A stretch of 64,000 bases of DNA from Opisthocomus hoazin (GCF_030867145.1 NC_134417.1:11075577-11139576), one strand, 5' to 3'. Positions 24,481 through 39,234 are shown, numbered from the stretch's first letter. Translations and numbers: made by a program. Notes: generated by a model from the sequence alone, not told the origin.

Positions 24481-27400
24481 GTGTCTATTCCAGGACTGCG
24501 AAAGGTACAAAGCTGTTTCAGTAACAGTGATCTTGGCAGGCAAGAGAGGCAGCTCCAGCCTGCTTTTTTATACATGCATATTTTGGACTCCCACCGAGAG
24601 TTATTAGTTATTAAAAAGCAATCAAATGAGCCTGGCTTTGGAGTACATTTGTTAGCCATATGATATCAATTAAGCCCCGGTCTCCTGACTGCAAGGAATT
24701 GACATTACCTCATACAAAAGCAGAACTAAATTCCTTTCCTCTCTTGCCTCTCTTTGAAGTTGGTAATGCCAAAGATCTCCCGTGTTCCTCAGGAAAATGT
24801 TGCAGTTATCCTGAATATGTGGATGCCTTCAATTTTTAACTAATAGAGCTACATAGGAAACACTTTTGCTGGGGTTTGCAGCAACAATGAAGTGTTTGCC
24901 TGGCCACACAGCGCTGACTAACGTGGTTATCAGCCCACGGAACACAGTGGTGCCGGTCCGCTGAGCAGCTGCCCACCGAGACCCAGCAAGACTCACAGGT
25001 GAGATGTTGTGCCGCTTGTAAACTACCGGAGAAAGCGAGGGTTTTCCGTACTCGGAAACAGCGGGCTCCCACTAACAGCAAACCTGCCCTTTCTCAGTGC
25101 TTTGCAAAGCCCAACACTGCAAGCACTCACTCCCACGTGGTGGGCTGGGGCAGCCACCCAACTATCAGTAGCACTATGTATGGAAGCTGACCACAGAGGC
25201 TGACCAGAGGCCATAAACAGGACACAGAGCAGGTAAAATGTAGCTGCAACTTTTGCAACAATGAATAAAACTAATACAATCTACTAGCTTCTACAGAGCT
25301 GTGAAATGAGCCGAAAGTTTCCACCCTCTCACCTTCAAGGGGAGTTTGTATGTATCTCAAACGCCACACTTGACATCAACTGGAAACTCGTAACAGAAAG
25401 GTTAAAACTTGTATTGACAATGTGATGTCATTTGAATAGATTTCTAAATCTCCCAGATAAGCCTCATTCAGATTTCACTATAGATCTACATGTTTGCTTA
25501 ACAGGCATGGTCTGGAAATGCTTCTGTGACACTGAGCATCAAGAGTACTTCTGGTACCTCTGCAGTTGTCAAACTGTCCTGTACGCACCCAGTAACCCAG
25601 CCTGGCAAAGCAATACAATCATCTGTGTAGAATATTTTGCAGACAAAAGAAGTGCTGAAGTGAATGCCATATTTCCTTGTCAAGGCAATTTTATCTCTTC
25701 ATGGCATGTTTTTATCAAGCTTGCCCATTTTAAACCAATGCTGCAATTTAAGACTAAAACAGGGACAATACTTCTATCAGCCAAGCTGGCAGAGGTTTTG
25801 TATCTATATGTAAAACACATATACATAACGGTTCTATCAGAGTGCAAAATCACAAACAATTGCCAAGTCAGTTGAAACTAATATATTCCAGATTAACAGC
25901 TCTTTTGCCACTTAGTGGAAAAAATACCCATTATCAATTGCAATGGATGAAAATGTTTTTTCATAGTTACATCAAATATATGGATATTTTTATGAGTGAG
26001 AAAACTACCATTAAAAAAACCTGCTATAAAATGTTCCAGTTCAAAACGCAGGGTTTAGAGATTATGAACTGTGATTGTAAGAGCAGATTTGTTAAAAGCA
26101 TCAAAGCACTGTGGAACATTTTTGTAGTTATGTAAAGAAGCTGTACTCCACACATAAACCTATGTACCTGACATGCCCTATAATGAGATTTTATACAGAT
26201 ATCTAGTTTAGATGTATTTTTTATGCATACTATGCATATATAAAATGAACACTGGTTGGAAATTTTTTAGCTTCTGCTCTGCAGTTCAGTTACAACATCT
26301 TCATTGCTTTGTCCTGTTTCTATAACTTGAGATGATTTATTGCCAAAACAGTGCACTATAGGGGAACTACAATATTTTAGACAGATTTACTGCACCATAG
26401 ACAAGATTTACCAATACGTCACAAATTCATTATTTTCATCAATTAGGACCAGGGCTCAAGTATTGCATCTGGGATCTGTATTTTAGGTATACCCGGGCGT
26501 GTTGTTGGTAAAAGGGTTTTTTCACAATCGTAAAGAAAAGACCTATTTGCAAATCCTACCTTTCCAAGGCCTGCGGATGGAGGGCATTTCACTTCCCCTT
26601 CAGGTCCAGTTCAAGGGCTGAGGTAATGTTAATGGCTTTGATAAGATTTCACGCAACTGGACGAAAGCCAAAGATGAGACATTGCTGGATGAAAGGACCC
26701 AGCTGTTGAACGAAGCCCTGAGACCAGACAAAGCAGGAGTCGAGCGGTTCTTACCTTCTCCTGTGAGATCTTTTGCTTTAAAAAGTCTTTTCCATCATCA
26801 TCCACAGGACAATGCTCACCTTCATCTTCTCCACAACATCTTCTTGGGAGCAGATCACACCATCCACCCAAAGGCTCCATGATCTTGGCTGTAGCTGCTG
26901 GTGTGTTGAAAGCTGGCACCCCAGAGCACACCAACATGGAGGATAAAAGTCTCCCCATGTCCCGCTGTCACAGAGATTTTAAGGAGGGGTTTTCTCTTGA
27001 AGCATAGAGTTGATGTTCAAACAACACTTATGTCAGGTGCTAATATGTAGTGGTGCCCAAGGAAGGAGTGAAAGGCACAGTCCCGTTGCCATGTGTCCCA
27101 CAGCAAACACCAACAGCTTCCTGGCCACACGAGGCCAGACGTCACACGGGACAGCAAGTGTAGTGTACGGGAAAAGCAAGCAGCACAATGAAAGAAAATC
27201 TGTTTGGGGGGAGCTGGTTTGTTTGATAGAAAAGGTCAGCTTAAGGGCAAGAAAAAATGGAGGATGTGAGGGGACACAGCAGTTGCAGAGGCTGCTGACA
27301 CCTGCATTTGAGAATGCAAACTGACCAAGCTCCACAATCCTGAATGCAGAAAGCTCAGGTGAGAAAAACATGGAGGAGTCAACAGGCCAGGTCATGGTAT

Positions 27401-29884
27401 CAACAGAAAGCAGCTTTCTGCAAAGACACAGATATCTACCCCAGCTCAACTCATTATTACATTATCTCAATTTTAGGGTTTCCTGCCCCTGACAGAAACC
27501 TATTCAAGCCAGGCCTACTTTTATGTTATATTTTTGGCTGGCATTCAAATACCTCCACCATCAATCTGGTCTCTTTCCCAGCCACATCTTGACTGCTTCA
27601 TTCGTTACCTGCCTTTGGTTGTTACAAAAAGGAGCAGGGCTTACAGAGACAGCAGGAGCCGGCATGGAAAGCCCTTCAGCATTCCTTGAGTGCGGTAACA
27701 CCTCGCACTCACCAGATGTGTGCAATCAACGTGTCTGCCATTCACTGGCAAAATGAAGCCGAGCTAAAGTTGCCCAAATAGCCTTATGTTTGACATTTCT
27801 GAACTTTGAAGTGCTTAACTTTCTACAGTCAACGTCAAAAAAACTCGAAGGACAAGAATACTTGTTCATCAAGGGGAGCTTTCTAGGAAGAATCCTCAGT
27901 CAGCCTTAGGAACCAGCACTGCCCCAAAAAGCACTGCCCACCAGTCTCCAGGTGCTTGTGGCCATATTTAGTCTACTGATGCTTGTCAAGCATGAGAAAC
28001 TGCTAACAAACCGCCAGGTTTTCAAATATTTCCACTGGTGCAAGCCTATAGCAATCTCTCCAGTACCAATGCAGAGGATCTGCCCAAAATGGAAGCACCA
28101 ATCGAAGAGAAATACTGCGAGTTTTCATGCAACTCTGATTGAGTGGTTGGTCCCTATTACAGGCAGTAAGTACAGAGCAGAACTTGGAGACCTACTGGAA
28201 GGAAATAAAAATTAGCCATGATATGCTAAGTTTTCAATCTGGGGCAGACAAAAGCACAACTCAGTTGCATAAATAATGGCAGAACAGGAAAGAATGGGGT
28301 GATTTTACCCATTATCACTGTATCAGAGCAAAGAATGATGCACAGGGGATCAAACAGATTTTAAACAGCTTTAAAAATTTACTACTGATTTAAAAAAAGT
28401 TGCACAGCATGTACAACCTATTAACTCCTTGCCACATGTTATCATTGCGTTCAATAGCTTCATAGGGTTCACGTACAAATTAGGCATTTCCACAGAAAAT
28501 GAGATCAGATGGTCCTGAATGAGGTAAATGGGTTAAATAGATGTAAGCACTGATATTTCAGGGAAGCCTCACGAGACTGGAAAAAAAAGTCCTCCAGCGG
28601 GCAGGTATAGCATTACAGGACCGTCATGTGTCGCCTGGAGCACAAGGAACTTTCAAAGACCTGACAAAGCACAAAACAGACCATTGCTCTGCCGGGTATG
28701 GTAATTCCCGGTTGCTGGAGGGACTCATATTACGTTTTACAGTGTCTTCTTACATCTATATCTGAGAAAAAATACCATTTGCTGTCCTTGAAGTGCACAC
28801 AAGAGTTTTTGGCTGCTTATCCACATAAATGTAAAATTGCACAATTTGCCTTGGGTTTTCTACTGGCATTATCCTGCCCGTGCCTGGCGCCTCTGAGCTG
28901 CTTCCAGAGAAGAATTCCTGATTCTCTGGAGTGAGCCAACGGTGAGGCACAGCATATAGAGCCTTCAAGCTATGGTTAACTCATAAAAAATTTAGCAAAT
29001 TGCTACCACTATCTTAACATTTCTAATGGCATTAATCTGCAGCCCAGCATTATTGTTATTACCTTATCTCTGATAACGTCCAAAATCCAGTGCCTCGAAG
29101 CCTGTTTATTCACAGACTTTCAGTGGGGCCCATAGGCTATCAACCCAAGCACTGATAATCAGAGGTGGGGCTAGCCACATTAAACCTTTCTTCTGACCTC
29201 CTCTGAAAATGTCCTTTGGTACTGGCACTGCCACCAGCCCAGCCAAAGATGTTTTGAGAAGGAAGCGGGGATGGAGAGCTGCAAAGGGTCTGTCCCTCTG
29301 TAGCCCCACCAGTCCATCTGACCGCAACCTCAGCCAGGGCTCATCTCTCCCTCATCTCCTCCTCGTCACTGACGGCATCCAACCTGCCCACGGCAAGACG
29401 GCACGGCAGTGGCAGTGAGGTTTGCCGACTGCTGACAGTCTCAAGGACAGCAGTACTGGCAGGACAAGGGCAGGAGCTGGCGCAGCACTGTTCTGCCTGT
29501 GGCTGTTGCAAACACTGCTGGAACGCGCCCAGACACCAGGTTCACCACTCATGGAAGCACCAAGCAAGATGAGGGTGGGAAGAAGAGAGCGGGCAGGGAA
29601 AGTAAGATCTATTTTTGGACATTAAAAAGAAAAAAATCACCAATGATGCCAAGGAAAAGTACTTGATTTGAGGTTTGCAAGAGAGCAATTATATTTTTAA
29701 AGATGGCACGAAGCTTGCCCTTTGCCTTGCTGGAGCTAATCCAATGCCAGATGAAATCACTTCCCAGTGGCTTGCACCGGGGCTTTCATGGAAGTCAATA
29801 CTTTACATAAAAACTCACAGTGCAAAATTACCCAAAAGATCTATTTGTAATAAGTACCTTTCTATAAAACGTTGAGCAAATAAG
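24481..29884. other. Gene-poor non-coding DNA
   Basis: No exon, RNA gene or repeat was recognised. The 25780-26450 part is AT-rich. A 147-codon plus-strand frame (25432-25875) has no domain I know and lacks splice context. Everything else reads as chance frames. Confidence 0.65.
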
Positions 29885-30110
29885 CCCTTATATTTTCAGG
29901 AGCATTTTAAATGTTTACTATAAAATTTTATTATGTCTTAAACTTAATTACCCAAATTAAATTCTCAGTTATTGTACCTGTGCATGCTGTTTTATTTTTT
30001 GCTTCACTAATGCCAGATGGTATAGTTATTCATTTTTATTTTGAAATTTTGATTGCATTTAAATAGTTATTTTGTGTTGCTGGTGAACTAATGAGAGAAC
30101 CCAGTTAAGC
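29885..30110. promoter_or_regulatory. Possible conserved non-coding element (AT-rich)
   Basis: A strongly AT-rich block with repeated TTTTATT, AATTA and ATTTAAAT words and no simple-repeat periodicity. It has the look of conserved desert DNA, but AT-richness alone is not evidence. Cross-species alignment is the test. Confidence 0.2.
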
Positions 30111-33100
30111 TTCAGTGTTACTGACAGATATCGCGCAGGCTATATAGTGCCAATCATGGCTGGCAACATGCACTGGGACTTTGTCTGAAAAAAGGCTGCA
30201 GTGATCAAACAAATGGGACTGAAAAGTACTGTGCTAGGATCTAATGTTGAATCAAAAGCAGATTTCCATTTTGGAGCCAAAACTTTCTTGAAACCAGGTT
30301 TTCAGAGATGAAAACATTACATCACCGTGGGGGGAAAGGGAAAGGGTACAATAAGAATTTTTAAGGCAAATAAGCCTTACAGTTTTCCAAGCATATGACT
30401 GCTGACAATTAATTTTATTTATGCATTTATGGAACATCTTTTACATTTTTATATCAAGCATAATTACCTCCTCCCCCCACGCCCTGAGCCTCCATCGTAT
30501 TAAACTACAGAAATAGAAAGTTATATTCTTATTCTTTTGATTTCAAAACTGAGTCCCCTCTTTTTCTAAATGTTGTAACAGGCATATATTTTCTGGTAAG
30601 CTTAATGATGAGCTCTGCTAGCCATACAAATAATACAAACAAAATTCACTGCAAAGATATACCCCTTTCAGAGACCACTTCATTTATTCTTTGTAATAGC
30701 AAGTACCTGAAAAATCCAGGCATGAAATCATGTTTTCCAGCTATGCTTTTTGTTATATTTATGGTCTCTCTGGTAAAATCAAAGGAATGCACTTCTGTGT
30801 AATGGGGCATAGTTTGAATGGCACTGTAACCATCACGCCATAAAATTTAGAGTTGGGCTGCTTGATTACAAAAGCACGTCCTCACTCCAGCCTTCGCACA
30901 ATGCAGCTGTTTAAATCACTGGGAGTTTGAAATTGGAGTCACTTGAGAACTAAAATTGCATGTGATGGCAAAATGGTAGAAGATATTAAGTCTGGGCTGC
31001 CAATTTCAGAGCAATTTCTAGAAGTCTGAGAGCTTACTGATAAAATTATGGGATGTAGAACATGCAGCGCTCATTAAACTCATTTTCTTTTGCTTGCATC
31101 ACGACATTTTCTATCTTGGCTCTTCACCGTGGGACTCCTAGAATTTAGAAACAGGTACCAACAAAGGAGAATGGGGGAATGAAATTCTGCAGAATGGAGC
31201 CTTCAGCTTCTGCTAGTTTTCTCCTGAGACAGGCTCTCTGCTACCGCATGTTCATTTATTACTGTGTTGGACAAAATCTTCCAGTCCCTATTTGGTTTAA
31301 AAATGTTTATGATGTGACAATCCCATGTAAATTTTCAAGTAGGTAATGACATGCTAATGCAACGGTCACCCTCCTTTTCCTTTTAGGTGACGTGCTACAG
31401 CATGGCACCCCAGAAAGCACCAGTCAGGCAAGGGACCAGGGTTTACAACACCTGGTACCTTGCACTGGCACGGGGTGTCAGCGCAAGGAGGTGCAGCTCC
31501 ACTACGACCACGAGGCTCCGTGCCGTAGGCACTGAGGGAAGGTTTCTCCACAAGTCTCCCACCTACTGTTCCTGCTCACATTTATCTGTACCATGGCTTA
31601 GTTTTGACAGCGAAGCCACCTCCAGTCTCATCATGTCTGGCAGGGGGAGGGGGAGCTGGCCTCCCCCACCATGTCACTCCCCTCCAGGAGCAAGCGGCAG
31701 AAAGACCTGACAAGGTGACACCTCATCACACGTTACAAGTTACGATAATTGCATTGTTATAATAAACTACAGGGTTTTTTTTCTTGTATTTTTCATCCTC
31801 CTCCACAGAAGCACCCAAGCCATGTAAGTTGTCAAGGATGCCCAGGATGACAGATCTTGTGGCTCAACAAAACTCTACAAAAGCACGTCTAATAACCTGC
31901 TTTTGCTGCTTTTCTGAACTACAAATACTAAATAGCCCTAAATCTTTTTCCCAAGGTAATCCCCAAATTTCCAAAAGACAGTTAAGACAAGAATCCTCCA
32001 CCAAATATTGCACACTGAAAACACACTCAATACATTGGTTTTATCAGAAATGCATAAGAAAAATGCCGTGACTATCAGTACAGAACTAACGTCTAACCAT
32101 TGCCTCAGGGTGACATCTCAGAGACCAGGTCTCCTGTCGAAGTATCGGTTACCTCCCTTGCAGGGAGGCTTCTGCAGCGCAAAAGCCTGTGCAGAATCTG
32201 TCCTCCATAATTTCTCAAAGCAGCTCACACAATTGCCACAGAAGAGGCAGTTTAAGAATTACCGGACACCATTACAAGTCTGCTTCTTCTGTTTTTCCTA
32301 TGTTATTTAACCCTCACCCCCATTGCCAACAAAATGTCAGTAAATTCAACTGCTTCCAAAAGCCTGTGATAACTGTGCAACACCTGCAACAGCACAAGGA
32401 CGAGGAGCGGGGCGTTCAGAGCAGTCCTCCTTCCTTACAACCTCACAGCTGTTTAATTAGGAAATGAGTGGAAAGCCATTGCAGAACCAAAGCATCACAG
32501 CAAAATGAGGGTACAACACTTCCTCCTTTTCAGCTGTTTAATGGCTGTAGATTTTTTTTTCCACATTTGCAGCTATTGTTTCTCTCATTTTTATTAAATC
32601 TTGGTGTATACCAGTTCAGACCATTTTGATTTCCACCTGCACAAAAGTTACATACATCTTGCACGGTCTGACATCACTTCATCTACAAGATTAGAGTTAA
32701 TTCTCTGTTTCACCTAATTAACTCCGCTGGACTGATCACACTTACTTCTCTCTCTGGCTAAGATGCATGCAGCTGCTCATCTAAAGCATACAAATTATCT
32801 CATAGCCTAGTTATGCTGCTGACACAAGGTCATGAAAAATGTGCCAACAAAACAGAATCCCCAGTGCTCCAGCAGACAACAACGAACCTCATATTTCACT
32901 ATAACTTGGCAATTAAATCGGAAGAAATACCTTGGGAGAGGAGCCGTTCTCCAGGATTTCAAGCAGAACAAACCGCTGCTGATGAATTAGCTGAGACCCT
33001 CTGCAGCACGGAGGCAAAATGTGAACCACGCTGAAACTCTTTGTTCCTAACACTTCTAATGGCATATATTACAATTTCTGTAAGTAAGGCACAAGGAATG

Positions 33101-33119
33101 CAGCAGCCCGCTGCACGAG
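30111..33119. other. Gene-poor non-coding DNA
   Basis: No exon was found. A GC-rich 7-base-pair hairpin (GGGGGAG at 31649-31655 with CTCCCCC at 31661-31667) sits in a locally GC-rich patch at 31390-31680. The rest is unremarkable. Confidence 0.6.
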
Positions 33120-33247
33120 ACCGTGCTGCCTCAGGAAAGCTCAGCTCCACTGGGCATCGCCTCATCCCACACACAGATGAAGCGCTGTCAGCCTGCCGGG
33201 CACTCTGGCTGGTTGGCTCGGCCGGGCCAGGGCTGTCCTGGCTCTGC

Positions 33248-33325
33248 GCGCCCTCCTGCATGCCCACCAGCATCTCCTGGCCCCATGCGCCCTCCTGCGT
33301 GCCCGCCGGCAGCTGCTGTCCCAGA
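33248..33325. repeat. Two-copy 39-base GC-rich minisatellite unit
   Basis: The unit starting GCGCCCTCCTGC at 33248 recurs at 33287 with period 39, and degenerate similarity continues to about 33335. It lies inside a small CpG-richer patch (about 14 CpG in 33121-33340). The period is a multiple of three, so overlapping frames show a 13-residue repeat, but no gene is supported. Confidence 0.75.
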
Positions 33326-33335
33326 GCCACGTGCG

Positions 33336-35834
33336 CCAGCTCAGACCACCAGTCCTGTCCTGTGCCACCATCCTGACATCAGGACTGTAATGACCTGAGG
33401 TGGGACAGACGTGGTTCCCCTACTGCGCACACACCACCAAGGACCTGTAACGAGTCAATTAGTAAACACTGGGCAATGATTGTTGCTCATCCTCCTGCAA
33501 ACCGCAGGAAGGAGACTGTGGCCTTTCCGCCTCTGCTCAGCACAGACTAACACATTACCATATAAACACTTCCACAACACCAGTAGGAAAAGATGTATTT
33601 TTCTGACAGGTCACACAAATCTAATCAGAGCTTGCCACCTGCAGCAGCCACTGCGATGGCCCCGGGAGCAGAGGAGGGTTCACTGGAAGTGACAGTGTGA
33701 CCTCCTCCCAGGGACGCCGAGGACAGACGAAGCAGGACGGCCGAGCCACGGCAGGGCCGTGGGTGCAGGGATTATGCAGCTCCTCTCACAGCAGACCTGG
33801 CTCCAGGTCATCCCAGGCCATTCCTTCGCTACTGAATAGCAAAGACTATTAGAAAAGGGAAGGGAGATGCAAACGCCTTTTCTTTGTGTGGCCAGAGTTG
33901 ACTCAAAGAAACACAAAGAAATCCACCTGGAAACCCCAGAGAGAATCAGGTCCCAAAGCATTCAGGAGAGCCTGGGTAGATGTGAAGCACGATCTATTAG
34001 TCAAGTACAGTTTCAGATTTCACCTGTTTCTGCATTGGGCTAGGCCTGACATCTTTTATGGATATAAAAATATCACATGGTTGACTATATCATCATTTAA
34101 CCTCGTTTTTCCTTTCTAGAGGAGTTTCCTTTGAAGTTCCTCTGCGTATTTCATTATTGCCTTGGGATCTGGAAAAGCTGTTGTTACTTGAAACCACCAG
34201 ATCTGGAATCCATTAAAGACGAGACCGAGCCATGGAGCACCAGCATGGTACTAAGCACTGAGTTACAACAATTTAACCCAACTGTGCAAGAAAACCTTGA
34301 TTAATAGTATCCTCAATAATTATGTCTAAAACTATTTCTACTATCTCTAAATGAAGCAATTAATTTGAGATAGCAATAACTTACTTTTTTGCACGCACAT
34401 GAACCATTTCAACTTTGAAAAATTACTTGCTTTCCAAGAATGAAACCCGCTCCTATTCGTCGTTCTCAGAAAACGTATGCTTCCCACAGAAAAACATACC
34501 AGCCACATTATGCATTATTCATAGGATTATAATGTTTCCTCTCCTTCCAAGAGCAATACAATTTACAGGAAAATCACAGAGAATGTAACACACAATGCAC
34601 GTCAAAGAATAATAGATAAAAGTTATCTAGTACTATCTTCCCACTCTGATGGTGGAAGTTGGGAAAGGAGAGCGGGGCTCCAGTCTGCACAGTAACAGCC
34701 CCCTCGTGAAGGGACGCATGGATTCGGGACCACTCGATGTGCACAGTAATCAAAAGGCACTCCTTTGCCATCAGAGCTGGGCTACTCCTAATGGCATGTT
34801 TTCAATACACGTTCTCATCTTGACCATGTGAGCGCACAGACAGGTCATTGTGTTAATACACGAGAGCAGTTTTCTCCTGATGAGAAAACATCAACAGCGT
34901 TTTCACATACACCTTCTACCACAGACATTAAAAAAAACAAGACAAACACCCCCCAGACACCCCCTCCTCCCACCTTTCAAGCAATAACTGGAAATCATGC
35001 CTACTGCCTATCTAACCTACTGCTAAAACATTCCTGTGCCAGGCTCGGCCTTCGTCTCCTCTGGCTGTTAGCACAGCATTACGATGGTCTTCACGTGCAC
35101 TGCCAGGACCTGCTCAGTAGACAGAGATTGTTACTCCAACTCACAAACCCCACTGCCTCCAGGCACTGGTCCTACCAGAGCACCCCTAACCCCACCGCCA
35201 CCGTGGAAGCTGAGCACAGCACATCTATCCGTCCTGAAGAAGACTTTCCTATCGCTCAGCTGTACTGGGGACCTCCGCTGAACTGATCACAGAAACTTCT
35301 CCAGCAGCTTCTCCTCACTCCGCAGTCTTCTCAAAACTGCTCGGTTTAGCGAAGCCCTTCGAAGAATGATGAAATACCCAGGGTCTTCACATACCCAGCT
35401 GATGCTCAGACAGCAAAAATCTCAGCCTGGCCGTCTCCGTTATCCCGTAGACACACACATCCCTGCTGGGGCCTCGCCGTGCCCCTCCACCCCCACGCAG
35501 CTTTAGCAGCCTGCAGCTTTAGTCCCGTTTGCAGCCCACGGTCAGCACGTGCATCATCTCTCTGCTTCCAACATATTTCACAACCCTTTTCAGGGAAGGG
35601 ACTACAGAAGACAGGATAACATCTCTCCAAACATACAACTATTTTCAATAAATCTTTGTATCTGCTTTAACAGCCCTGACCAAAATTCATGACAATCCTA
35701 ACAGCAGAAATTGTCACGACACTTACAACGAGTTACCGCCGTACAAGAGAGGGCTTCCCAAACTTCAAGCTTTGCCTGTGCAACTTAGCTATCAAAATTC
35801 AAACCAACAGCCAGACCCAACTGTATTACAGCCT
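33336..35834. other. Gene-poor non-coding DNA
   Basis: No exon was found. A plus-strand frame of 152 codons (34828-35286) lies in a C-rich stretch and shows no domain. No repeat family was recognised. Confidence 0.65.
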
Positions 35835-35999
35835 CCCGCAGCTACGCAGGGACGCCGGGGCAGGCACAAGGGCTCCCGGGGCAGCAGCGACAGGGGCAGC
35901 AGCACCCAGCCCGCGGGCCCCGCTGAGGCACAGGGATCATCTCCAGCTTTCCCCCAGCCCAGACCCAGGCAGCGCAGAATTCCTGTCCTGGAGGTAAGC
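35835..35999 (+). promoter_or_regulatory. Small CpG cluster ending in donor-like GAG|GTAAGC
   Basis: About eight CpG fall within 35840-35940. The GC-rich stretch ends at 35993 with GAG followed by GTAAGC, a near-ideal vertebrate splice donor. A CTTTCCCCCAG acceptor-like site ends at 35957. The combination could be a CpG-rich first exon of a non-coding RNA, or a 36-base internal exon (35958-35993). No transcript evidence is available, so both are inference. Confidence 0.25.
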
Positions 36000-37984
36000 G
36001 AGCCTTGGTGCAATGGGTAAAAGCAGCCAATGACGATCAATTGTACAATGAAAGGAAGGAAGCATTTTAATGGACTTTAACAAAAAAGGAACTTTTAAAA
36101 GACATCCTATATCTGTTTAAAATTACATTACAAAAATGGCATAATGAATGTCCCTGTTTTCACAAAAGGATATATTCACTTACTGTAAACTCTTGGCAGA
36201 CTGAACACTGTAGTCTACAGGATAACAACCGTACATTTAAGCTATCACTTCCCAATTATACACAAATTGATAATTCACTGCCATGGGGGAAAATGAGCCC
36301 AACAATACATCATTCTTACAGCAGCTAATTGGGCATGGAGTGTGCCAGCTCTGGTAGTAAATGGTAAATAATGCATACAGTATATCAAATTTTGCATGTA
36401 GACAGACAAGTTAATTTGCTTCCCACTAAAGAAAAAGGACCTTTAAAGAAGCGAATCATTTCTCTCAATACTAACGTGCAAGATTGCCTTCACGCATACA
36501 CCTACCATTACATATGTCCTTCATGCAGAAAATATTTATTAACAAGCACCACTTTTCAAGATGCATGTGTGTACACGTGCGTGTAGATATATGCATACAT
36601 ATGTGCATACAGACACACGGAGAACCCTAAAATTCAAATAAAATCTACTGTGAATACAGGGACATTGAAGTCTCAGAGCTTCCAAGAATAAGGCACATCT
36701 GTAAAGTTTTCTAGGAGACTGATACGGGGTTACCTCTGTACCAAAGGCTTCTCAATTACATGCCTTTTATTTTTGCAGGTTTTAGGAAAATTAAATGCAA
36801 TTCATTGGCAATGTCCAACTGCTTTTTCATGTAAAAATGGAGCTACTCACTGCTGGAAAGTTAGAGAGTAGAACTAGCTGCAGATTTTTTTTGTTTGGTT
36901 GTGTTTTGTGTGGTGGTTTGTTTTTTTTAAACAAAACAAAACATCCAGCCCTTCTTAGGGGCCTTTGAGTTTAAAACATGAAAGAAATGACTCTGCTTTT
37001 CTCCTTCCCCACAGGCAAAAAAACCCATGCACATCTAAGCAACTCTCAAGCAACCTGTGCTCACCTGAGCGGTGTGTTGCCCTCCTCATAGCACGTCTTC
37101 TCCTGAGCTACGATCACTCACTCACCGCTCCACAGAAGACTTGGTATAAAGAGAAGATATTTAGACTCAGAGCTTGAAAACTGAACAAACTTCCTCGATA
37201 TAGAATAACTCTTACTTTCTTTTTTTTAAGGTAGTTAGAAAAAAAAAAAAAATCACCTTGACAAAAACACCGGTGATGTTGCATATTGATGCTGAGGTGT
37301 AATGACCTAAATGCTCTCTTCTTTTTTTGCAGTTCTAGTAACACACTTAGATATTCAACCCTTTTTTACTCTCCCCTACAAAGAGAAGAGGGAAAGCAAT
37401 CCCTTACGTGTTTTCCTGGCTGACGCTGAAGGAACTCGTCAACCCACAGCAGGATGCAGTGAGATCCAAAACTGGGCTCTTTGTAGTTGAAAAGGAAAAT
37501 CTGCAGCCAACTGGAAGTGACTTCTGATGGAAACTTCATGATTTTCCTTTTCCAACAGATTAATTGAAGGAAAAGTTTAATTTGATGTTTCATTACGGTA
37601 TCTATTGGCAACTGATATTCAGTGATAGCTGATACGCTTGCAATTTGGGAGTAAAAGCTTTTTTCCTTCATGCAAATGGAATCCCACATTTGGTACTGAT
37701 AATTCAGAGGGATTTGGCCCCATTTCCAAATTATCTAAGGATCCAAACTCATGATGCTTATTATTTTTCAAATCTTATGTTTTCTAAGACAAACTGGAGT
37801 TCACATTCGCTCATATTCCCTTGCATGTTTAAACCCTTAGAAAATAGCTGGTTCGTGTTTCAAAGGGTCTGATTTTCTAATCACAAGGACTAGAATTTTC
37901 TCCTTCGTATTTTATTTTTGTTTTTCAAAATTCTCAAGTAAGCCACAGCCTCCAAATGCTGAGAAACTATCGCAGATAGCACAT
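36000..37984. other. Gene-poor non-coding DNA with T/G-rich tract
   Basis: A T/G-rich low-complexity tract occupies about 36885-36942, ending in an inverted TTTGTTT / AAACAAA pair. A 14-base A run lies at 37239-37252, with a pyrimidine-rich, AG-ending stretch just before it. No exon is supported. Confidence 0.65.
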
Positions 37985-38582
37985 TATCAAATACCTTCGC
38001 GAGAACTCCCCAACCCACTGTAGACCCGTGCAAGGTCAGCAAGGGCTGCACATGGGGCAGCCACCTCGAGTAACCATCCCCTCAGGGTCCTCACCAGCAC
38101 CCAGGAACAGATTCCCAAACGCATACAGGCAACTAGCAAACAGGCAAGCCCTGTGCTCCAAAAAGCATCAATTTTGCTGACACCAAACCACGAAACGCGA
38201 CAGTCCGAAAGCACAACCGAGTAACCCGCAACCCATCGCTGAGCAAGTGCACCGCAGTGCTGCTAACATCAACGCATGATACCATGCCCTGACATGGAGC
38301 ACCACTGCCGACAATGAGCTGCAGACAAAACAGCTTAAAATCCCACTGCCGGATTATTGCTGTCCTGGGTGACACCACGTGGCTGTGGGCTAGGGGGGCA
38401 GAACGCCACATCCCAGGGCTCTTCCTGGCAGATGCTGCCAGTCACAGACCTGACGAGGGGAGCAGCAAGACACTGCATATTGGAGCAACCCTTGGCGTTT
38501 CTGTCTATGGTTTCTGTGTGCTGCTCCCAAATAAAGCCGGCACTGTTTGCAGAAACTTAGACTGTCCTTAAAAAAAAAAAAG
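37985..38582 (+). other. Block of unusual composition ending in AATAAA and A12: possible retrocopy or solo LTR
   Basis: This 600-base block is C- and A-rich on the plus strand with a tight CpG cluster (about nine CpG in 38190-38275), unlike its AT-rich flanks. It ends with AATAAA near 38530 and, about 40 bases later, an A run (about 38571-38582). That order is what the 3' end of a reverse-transcribed RNA would leave. A retrovirus-type LTR is an alternative because AATAAA near the end is typical, but I see no clear TG...CA ends or target duplication. I recognise no parent gene and no open frame of note. It could also be the 3' end of a plus-strand transcript converging on PID1. Confidence 0.3.
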
Positions 38583-39234
38583 ACAACAACAAAAACCCCA
38601 ACACGGACATTCTTTGCATCACCCACACCTGCAGGTGACTAAGGGACACAGGGCCTTTTCAGCTGATCCCAGCGTGTCAGAGAAAAGACCATGATTAAAA
38701 ATACAATGACGATGACATTTCTGTCCAGTTGTGCTCTGGCCTGGACTGCTTGGTGAGAAATCGTTTTTAGAGCCACATTTGGAAACACTGGATCACCCAA
38801 AAGTTCAGAGAGAAACAGTTTTGGAAACTGTCGGCCTGGTGTTTCATTCCCTATCCCACCATCTATCACCACACCTGAGCCACTCTGGGATTTTGTAAGC
38901 AGGGCAGGATACTGTTCCCACTCGGCAGAGCTCACTTCAACTGGAAAGGTGGTGGGAGGTGGGGTATCTCTGCCGGCTCCTACAAAGCAGAAATTATAAA
39001 TCATGTCCACACACAGCAAAGTTAAAACAAACACCTTAAAGAAATAACTTACCTGAATATTTAGAAGAAAACAATTTAAAAATATTAAAGGTAATTCTCA
39101 TGGGGACTAATGTAATACCAAATGGAAATAAACTAATATTTTCATTCCACTAAACAAAATGAAGACAGAACCCACATGTAAAACAGAACCACAGAGTTTG
39201 CACTGGAAAGACAGCTTAAAACTCCCAAGCCTTG
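38583..39234. other. Non-coding DNA between the unusual block and the PID1 3' end
   Basis: No exon or recognised repeat. A 131-codon minus frame (38639-39034) shows no known domain. If PID1 uses a more distal poly(A) site, part of this stretch would be 3' UTR. Confidence 0.55.
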